Shown piece by piece: positions 59,269-64,000 of a DNA stretch of 64,000 nucleotides. A program made the translations under genes and the position numbers. The notes beneath the pieces were generated by a model. The model ran no database searches. It worked only from the letters and a program-made list of their open reading frames with translations, and was not told the DNA's origin. Source of the stretch: Oscarella lobularis (Eukaryota; Porifera; Homoscleromorpha; Homosclerophorida; Oscarellidae); the NCBI RefSeq assembly GCF_947507565.1, contig NC_089179.1, forward strand, positions 434,001 through 498,000, read 5' to 3'. Position 1 is the stretch's first letter, and every line of letters starts with the position of its first letter.

Positions 59269-60410
59269 ATGGACTGGGATTTCCTAAAACCTCACTATGT
59301 GCTCAATACATTTGCTTCGGCAGCCTATTTAATTGTTCGTCTTGTTCCCTTTGTGTGCAACAAGCTCTTCGACGACAAGAGATGCGAGTTGATAACGGTG
59401 AGATTCGCGAGAAGTCGTCAGTATTTATTCCTACCTGTTTTTTCCCGTAGACAGAGGCGGAAATCTACATCTTACTTTCCGTTATCGTGGCAATCAAAGC
59501 CAGACGGTTCCTAGGTAAAGACAATCATTGATAATTCATTCATTCATTGATTGGCTAACCCGTGTCAAAAGGGGACTGGAGATCTTGTGCATCCGTTTTC
59601 TTCATGTTTGCCAAAGTAGCCAATCTCGTGCTATTTTTTCAAACTAGTAAAAAATTAATGATTTGGTATGCAATCGCTTTAGTCGGTAAGCAATTGCTTC
59701 TTTCAAAAATGCGTTGCACCACTTTGATTTTTCTAGTATTATTTCTCGCCTTTCCGGAGCCTCCTTATTCCGGTGAAGGAAACGTGAAGCAGCTCACAGG
59801 TCCATCACTGAAAGTGAGCTCGTTTACTCAGTAGAGACTGCAGTATTTCTAACACTTTTCCTTTTGCTTTATGATTAGGAGGAATTGAATAATAATCCTG
59901 ACGTAGCTTGGGTCGTCTTGTTTTACGCTCCTTGGGCTTCGCCCTCGGTTCGTGCCGTGGCACCTTTCACCAAATTATCAAAAACGTTAGTCAGTTTAGC
60001 CATTTATCTAAGTCTGTATTCTGGGAAAATCTATCAGGTATGCCAGCGAACGTATCATGTTTGGAAAAATGGATATCAGCAGATATCCACCGGCAGCTGA
60101 CAGGTACTTCCTTATTTAATTAATAAGGGGTGAACAAAGCTCGTTCTAGATACAAAATTGACATGTCATATCGCACAAAACAAATTCCTACCATTGTCGT
60201 ATTCGAAAATGGTCAAGAGACGGGCCGTCAACCTAAATTCGTTAATAAACGAATTGAACCATTCGATTTCACGCAGGTACCAACACTTCTTATTCGATTA
60301 CAAATACACCTAGCACATACTCTTAGGAAAATGTTCTTTGGTCGTTTGATCTCAAAACTCTGGCACAAAAGTACTCAAAACCGAAACAGGGAAAAGACAA
60401 AAAAGAATAG
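59269..60410 (+). CDS. TMX2: TMX2-like thioredoxin-related membrane protein, CxxC lost
   Basis: ER membrane protein of the PDI family; TMX2 is linked to ER-mitochondria contacts and redox state. The start MDWDFLKPHY is at 59269 and the stop at 60408-60410. Ordered matches are EIYILLSVIVAIKARRF, FFMFAKVANLVLFFQTSK, a second helix near VLFLAFPEPP, then the thioredoxin fold. That fold reads DVAWVVLFYAPWASPSVRAV, FGKMDISRYP, YKIDMSYRTKQIPTIVVFE. The site that is SNDC in human TMX2 is SPSV here, so both active-site cysteines are absent. The C-terminus ends KDKKE, a KKxx-like ER retention tail. Seven or eight exons; the acceptor before YKIDMS is CGTTCTAG at about 60150. The convergent gene stops 24 bases downstream. 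Confidence 0.88.
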
Positions 60411-60434
60411 CGGCGTTGTCTGTATCTACAGTAC

Positions 60435-61687
60435 TCACGAAATATAGCCGCTCAGCTCGCGTATGAAGTTGAGTGCCGCGAGTAGATCAGGCATAAGTTG
60501 TTCAGACGTCCAGTCTCCACGTTCAAGCAAAGCATCGCACACTTGGCTTTCAACTTTTACGTCAATCTAGAACACCCGCTATCCTCCTCAAAACCCTTTT
60601 ATAACGGTCACCGTTTTACGCACCTTTTCCCTGGTTTCGTCTTGGTGTGCCTTGTCGACTTCCTTATCGTCAGACAGCGTCACGACGAATCCCATGTGTT
60701 GGAAACAGCTGCGATTCGATCGTCGTTCGTAGACAATTTTGAATCCGTCGGGAGGAAGAGGCATGTGAATCTCACATCCGTCCACCTCCACCCGATCGCA
60801 GAACTCGCAGAGGAGAGTGTCTAACTCGTCTTCATTTACATCAGGCGAAGCAGTGGATCCTGGAGAATAAAACTTCAAAAGTATAAATCCGCGGATAAAC
60901 ATTTGTTTCGTCACCTGCTTTGACGAGAAGTCGACAGTCGTAAGGCAAATCAGGAAATGCGATATCTCCTCGAAAAGTATCCGTGAGTCCAACGCACAGG
61001 AGTCCCGGCCCAGCTTTCACGATTTTCGTTCCGACGACTTTTTCGCTGCCCGTGTAGCGGTCCATAAGCTCGGTTCCCGGCTCCTCGTTCCTGACCCCCT
61101 CCGTTGGAACCCAGACTTTGAAGGAAATTTTTTTCCCCGAAGGCGACGCAAAGGCGACGTCGTGACGAACGTACGATTGCACGTGCTTGGCGTTCTTCTC
61201 CAAGTAAGCCTTCAGTTTCTCGATGTCTTCTAGCCCCTTCTCGATGCCCCCGTCAAAGTGACGAAATCGTTTGGGGCTCTCCATGAATTTTTGAGCTTCC
61301 AGCGGAGCGAAAACGCGCCGACGGTCATCCGTATCTGAACGAGCACGGCATCAAGGCAAATCGTTTTAGAGACTAATAAGCCCTATGCACCTGAGTCTAG
61401 TCCGCCAACGTGAATCTGTCCTATGTGAAACCAGATGCTGAAGCAGGCGGACGCTCCTTCTTTACCATACTGCTTGCGAAAATCGTCCAAGGTGCCTTTT
61501 GCTGAATTTGGAAGAGCAAAGTCAAGACCTAAGAAATTCTTCACATTCAATTCGCCTGAGATCAAACGTATACCACCTTCATCCCCATACTCATCTTCTG
61601 CCTATACAAACAAGGTTCCCCAATCAAACCGTTTGTCCCCTTGACACTATTTCACCTCAGGCGACGAGACGAGACGGTAGCAGGCAT
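60435..61687 (-). CDS. unrecognised conserved-looking protein
   Basis: I do not recognise the family. A spliced chain can be read on the minus strand from about 61620 to TGA at 60435-60437. It carries LNVKNFLGLDFALPNSAKG, FSIWFHIGQIHVGGLD, then RRRVFAPLEAQKF, FRHFDGGIEKGLEDIEKLK, YVRHDVAFASPSGKKISFKV, GPGLLCVGLTDTFRGDIAF, DELDTLLCEFCDRVEVDGCE and a helical C-terminus ending ELSGYIS. Length is roughly 370-380 residues. There is no signal peptide, membrane helix or obvious zinc motif; it looks like a soluble, mixed alpha/beta cytosolic protein. The first exon is uncertain: an ATG at 61687 followed by SSRRLR and a GTGAAA donor is plausible, but its phase does not join the next exon cleanly. It overlaps nothing and is convergent with TMX2. 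Confidence 0.6.
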
Positions 61688-61805
61688 GTTGACGACACTG
61701 TCCCGCATCTCTGAAGCAGAGATGACCACGCCCACCTGCAACCTTCATTCCCAGTGACCAGAGATCTCGTCGTCCCGCATTGCCGACTCGTTTCCGTGCA
61801 TTCGT

Positions 61806-62185
61806 CTAATTAATTTTATTAGGCGAAGCTCTTTTTCTTATGCGCACGTGGGACTTCCCCACCGCTGATCGTTTGATTTCGATTTCCGCGTTGTCGACCG
61901 ATTCTCTCGAATTCCCTTCGATGTAGATTCGGTTTCGTTCGAAGCGTCTCGCATAGACGCGCGTGTTCGTTCGGTCGGCTATAGCGCGAAGGTTCCTCGC
62001 CTCTTTTCCCACGACCAGACCCATCAAGTTGCTGTCGACTTCGACGCAACGCACAATTGTTCCGTCATAGCTATCTTCGGCTCTATGCACGACGCAAAAT
62101 GAAAAAATACTTGGGCGAAAGTCTTTGCAACGAACCTTCGTGGAAACCCTCTGCCGTAGCCAACTCGCCTGCCTCGAAACGCCAT
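61806..62185 (-). CDS. small single-KH-domain protein
   Basis: Two exons, 62185-62136 and 62082-61806; 327 bases, 108 residues. A short Arg/Gly-rich start (MAFRGRRVGYGRGFPRR) is followed by one KH-type RNA-binding domain: VRCVEVDSNLMGLVVGKEAR, with a GKEA version of the GxxG loop, then LRAIADRTNTRVYARR and RIYIEGNSRESVDNAEIEIK. The C-terminus is basic. I know no exact ortholog; isolated KH domains of this size occur in several RNA-binding families. Intron 1 is 53 bases with GT-AG ends, and the splice makes Arg from AG|A. Head to head with the CXorf65-like gene at 166 bases. Confidence 0.75.
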
Positions 62186-62351
62186 TCTCACGGTGGACCA
62201 CACGCCACGCCACCGGAAAAATACTAAAATAGGCAAAAGTACACTTGACTCCCGTATACATGTGTTGGAGGGCTAGTTATTCACGTGACAATGACGTAAA
62301 ATTCTCTATCGGACTTGAAGAAGGTTTCATAGAAACCGTTGACCTTGCATC
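62186..62351. promoter_or_regulatory. divergent interval between the KH and CXorf65-like genes
   Basis: A 166-base gap between two start codons on opposite strands. It contains TCACGTGACAATGACGTA (about 62281-62298), combining an E-box and a CRE-like half site. No TATA box is seen. Confidence 0.4.
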
Positions 62352-63123
62352 ATGTTCATAACTGTTCGCTTTGGTGATGATATACATTCATCCCGTGGAA
62401 AGAACAGCTTGATTGAGTGTCCATCTCTGTAGATGATCGGAAGGAATTACTAAATGCCAAATGCAGAGCACACGTGCTGTTGGAGTACATCAGACAGCGT
62501 TGCCAAAAGCTCTGCTGCGAAGACGGTGGGTTGTCCAGTGACGTTGAGTACATTTTCATAGGATCGTTGCAGATGTTCTTGATCTGTGTGACGAAAATGG
62601 CATTATAAAAAATTTACGATACAGAATGATGAGTTACGCGAGCGAATTCCTTCCCAGCAGGGGCAGCTACGTGTTGGTGAAAGTAGAAACAAGTACCTAG
62701 ACAAAAACATTTCGCACCTCCTCTATCCAAAACCACTTGCTGTCTTGCAGCTTCCGAGGGCAAGACCGTGTGCACAGCATTGGTGAATGATCCCGATTTC
62801 AGAGGTAGAACTTTTAGCTTATACAGTAGGACCAATAATAACGACGGTCCACTCTAGTGAAATCGATTTCGTTTGACGCCCAATCAGAAGATTCGCGGGC
62901 ATCAACTCAGTCGCCAGGAAAAGGAACGCACTATCAGACGTCAAATCGTGCAGCAGAGGGAAGCGGAACTAGCAGCAGTAGCAGCAGAGCACAACCGTCG
63001 GCCGGTGGAGGCGGCAACTTGAAGCACAAGGCTACTATCTCCCATGCGGGAGCCTCGCTGCAGCGTAATCCTGCAATTAAGAAAGCCGGCAGCGCAGGCA
63101 AGCGCAATAGCGTAGCAAAGTGA
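62352..63123 (+). CDS. CXorf65/C22orf15-like protein
   Basis: Five exons: 62352-62373, 62433-62525, 62573-62692, 62751-62804 and 62858-63123; 555 bases, 184 residues. The first half is an ubiquitin-like fold: MFITVRFDDRKELLNAKC, HVLLEYIRQR, VLDLCDENGIIKNL and FLPSRGSYVLVKVET. That order (MFI.VRFG start, internal LLDEDG or LCDE motif, then RGTYVLV) matches my memory of the small animal family that includes human C22orf15 and CXorf65, of unknown function. The second half is Ser/Gly/Lys-rich and looks disordered (SGTSSSSSRAQPSAGGGG). The first exon encodes only seven residues. Confidence 0.75.
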
Positions 63124-63221
63124 GAAAAGCAAACCGAACGCGTTGTCGAGATAAAGAAACGGTCCTCGCGCATGCACTCGCTGGACGACCCCGGATTTCC
63201 TAAATTACGGAAGCAAAAGAA

Positions 63222-64000
63222 ATGGCCGCTGCCGGCGTCCCTTTGCGCGAGTTCGTACGATGTCACAATCTACCGCAGCAGGCTCACGTCGTCAGTGGCT
63301 ACGGCGCCGGCGAATGCGTCACCGTCGTATCGACCGAACGCATCAAAATCGTCGAAGTAGAACAAAAACGCGGCGATCCCGCTCCCGTCGAATTGCCGCT
63401 CGACTACGACGCGGGATTCGAACTGATCGTAACGACGCCAAACGCGCCGTGGGCCGGCTACAAGGAATACAAATCGGTCGCCGACTTGGCGAGCGCGCCG
63501 CCGCTCGCCGTGCGCGCGTTGCGCAGTTGGCGCGGCGCGGACGAAACGGACAGCGTCTACGAGAACGACATCCTCGCTAATCCGACGATGACGAGTCGCG
63601 GTCTAAAAGTAGTCGTGCGAGCGAGTCTCATCAATCGGCACGTCGAAACGTTCGTCGAACTCGCGTTCGACGTCGTCGTGCCTTTTACGACCGACTTGCG
63701 CGGCCACGACTTTCGGCTCGCCGATTTGGCGCTTCATTTCGCCAATCACTTTCCCATCAAGGCGAAAGTGCACACGCCCCCGTCGCCGCGGTGCGCCGCC
63801 GCGACGCCCGCCGTCGCCGTCACCGGTTCGACTTGGCAATTTCTCGCCGTGCGAGATCGTCTCGACGTCCAGCTCTTTCGGGAACGCGATCAGCAATCGT
63901 TTCTTTTTGACGCCGACGCGGAGATTCGCGTTCGTCTTGCCAACGACGACGACTTTGATGAGCCAGTTGGAGATTATGTCAATGCTGGCTTTGAGCCAGT
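63222..64000 (+). CDS. CABIT-domain protein (THEMIS/GAREM-like), N-terminal part
   Basis: Open from ATG 63222 to the right edge (about 259 residues) with no stop; the gene continues outside the window. It begins MAAAGVPLREFVRCHNLP and has GECVTVVSTERIKIVEVE, DYDAGFELIVTTP, YKSVADLASAPP and a long beta-rich stretch with VVVPFTTDLR. This fits a CABIT module as in THEMIS and GAREM, adaptors that bind GRB2 and modulate tyrosine-kinase signalling. The assignment rests on the overall pattern (short N-terminal helix with LREFV, then the G.C/V core). It lies 98 bases after the stop of the previous gene on the same strand. Intronless so far. Confidence 0.55.
   Translation, partial: MAAAGVPLREFVRCHNLPQQAHVVSGYGAGECVTVVSTERIKIVEVEQKRGDPAPVELPLDYDAGFELIVTTPNAPWAGYKEYKSVADLASAPPLAVRALRSWRGADETDSVYENDILANPTMTSRGLKVVVRASLINRHVETFVELAFDVVVPFTTDLRGHDFRLADLALHFANHFPIKAKVHTPPSPRCAAATPAVAVTGSTWQFLAVRDRLDVQLFRERDQQSFLFDADAEIRVRLANDDDFDEPVGDYVNAGFEP

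Overview
The window is dense eukaryotic nuclear DNA, most likely from an early-branching animal. Introns are mostly about 38 to 75 bases with GT-AG ends, intergenic gaps are often under 100 bases, and both strands are used. The gene set is animal-like: a T-box factor with an eh1 motif, cadherin and EGF receptors, CUB/EGF/sushi serine proteases, BIR-RING proteins, otopetrins and a PNLDC1-type trimmer. Compact introns with this repertoire suggest a sponge, and a homoscleromorph such as Oscarella or Corticium would fit. The species call is inference; no rRNA or mitochondrial marker is present. Gene models were built by hand from splice signals and protein similarity recalled from memory. Where all exons could be joined, the summed coding length is a multiple of three (TANGO2, MRPL18, RNPC3, both proteases, the CLCA-like gene, T-box, AIP, the KH protein and the CXorf65-like gene).

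Layout, 1-13 kb: the end of a coiled-coil gene (+), a repeat-rich stretch with a broken copy of a TANGO2 exon, MRPL18 (-), a doubtful transcript (+), then the head-to-head pair TANGO2 (-)/RNPC3 (+) with 41 bases between start codons. Two tandem mosaic serine proteases (-) follow, built like complement proteases.

13-24 kb: three tandem otopetrin-like genes, each a single exon (+), PIGS (-), and a CLCA-like secreted VWA/FN3 protein (+). 24-33 kb: FDX2 and GLE1 (both -, 25 bases apart), two BIR proteins each with two RINGs (+), and the PARN-family PNLDC1 (-), head to head with QTRT1 (+). 34-53 kb: CLIP-170 (-), a mucin-like cadherin receptor (-) and a very large LRP/cadherin/EGF receptor (-); both receptors have NPxY-type motifs in their tails.

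53-64 kb: HAUS7 (+), a T-box factor (-), the AIP co-chaperone (-) head to head with a PRR11-like gene (+), TMX2 without its CxxC (+), an unrecognised gene (-), a small KH protein (-) head to head with a CXorf65/C22orf15-like gene (+), and the start of a CABIT-domain gene (+) running off the end.

Most genes are unrelated housekeeping functions packed together. Groups that look functionally linked are the protease pair (possible humoral cascade), the otopetrin cluster (proton conductance), the IAP pair (death or immune signalling) and the two adjacent cadherin-type receptors, whose cytoplasmic tails could recruit the same PTB-domain adaptors.
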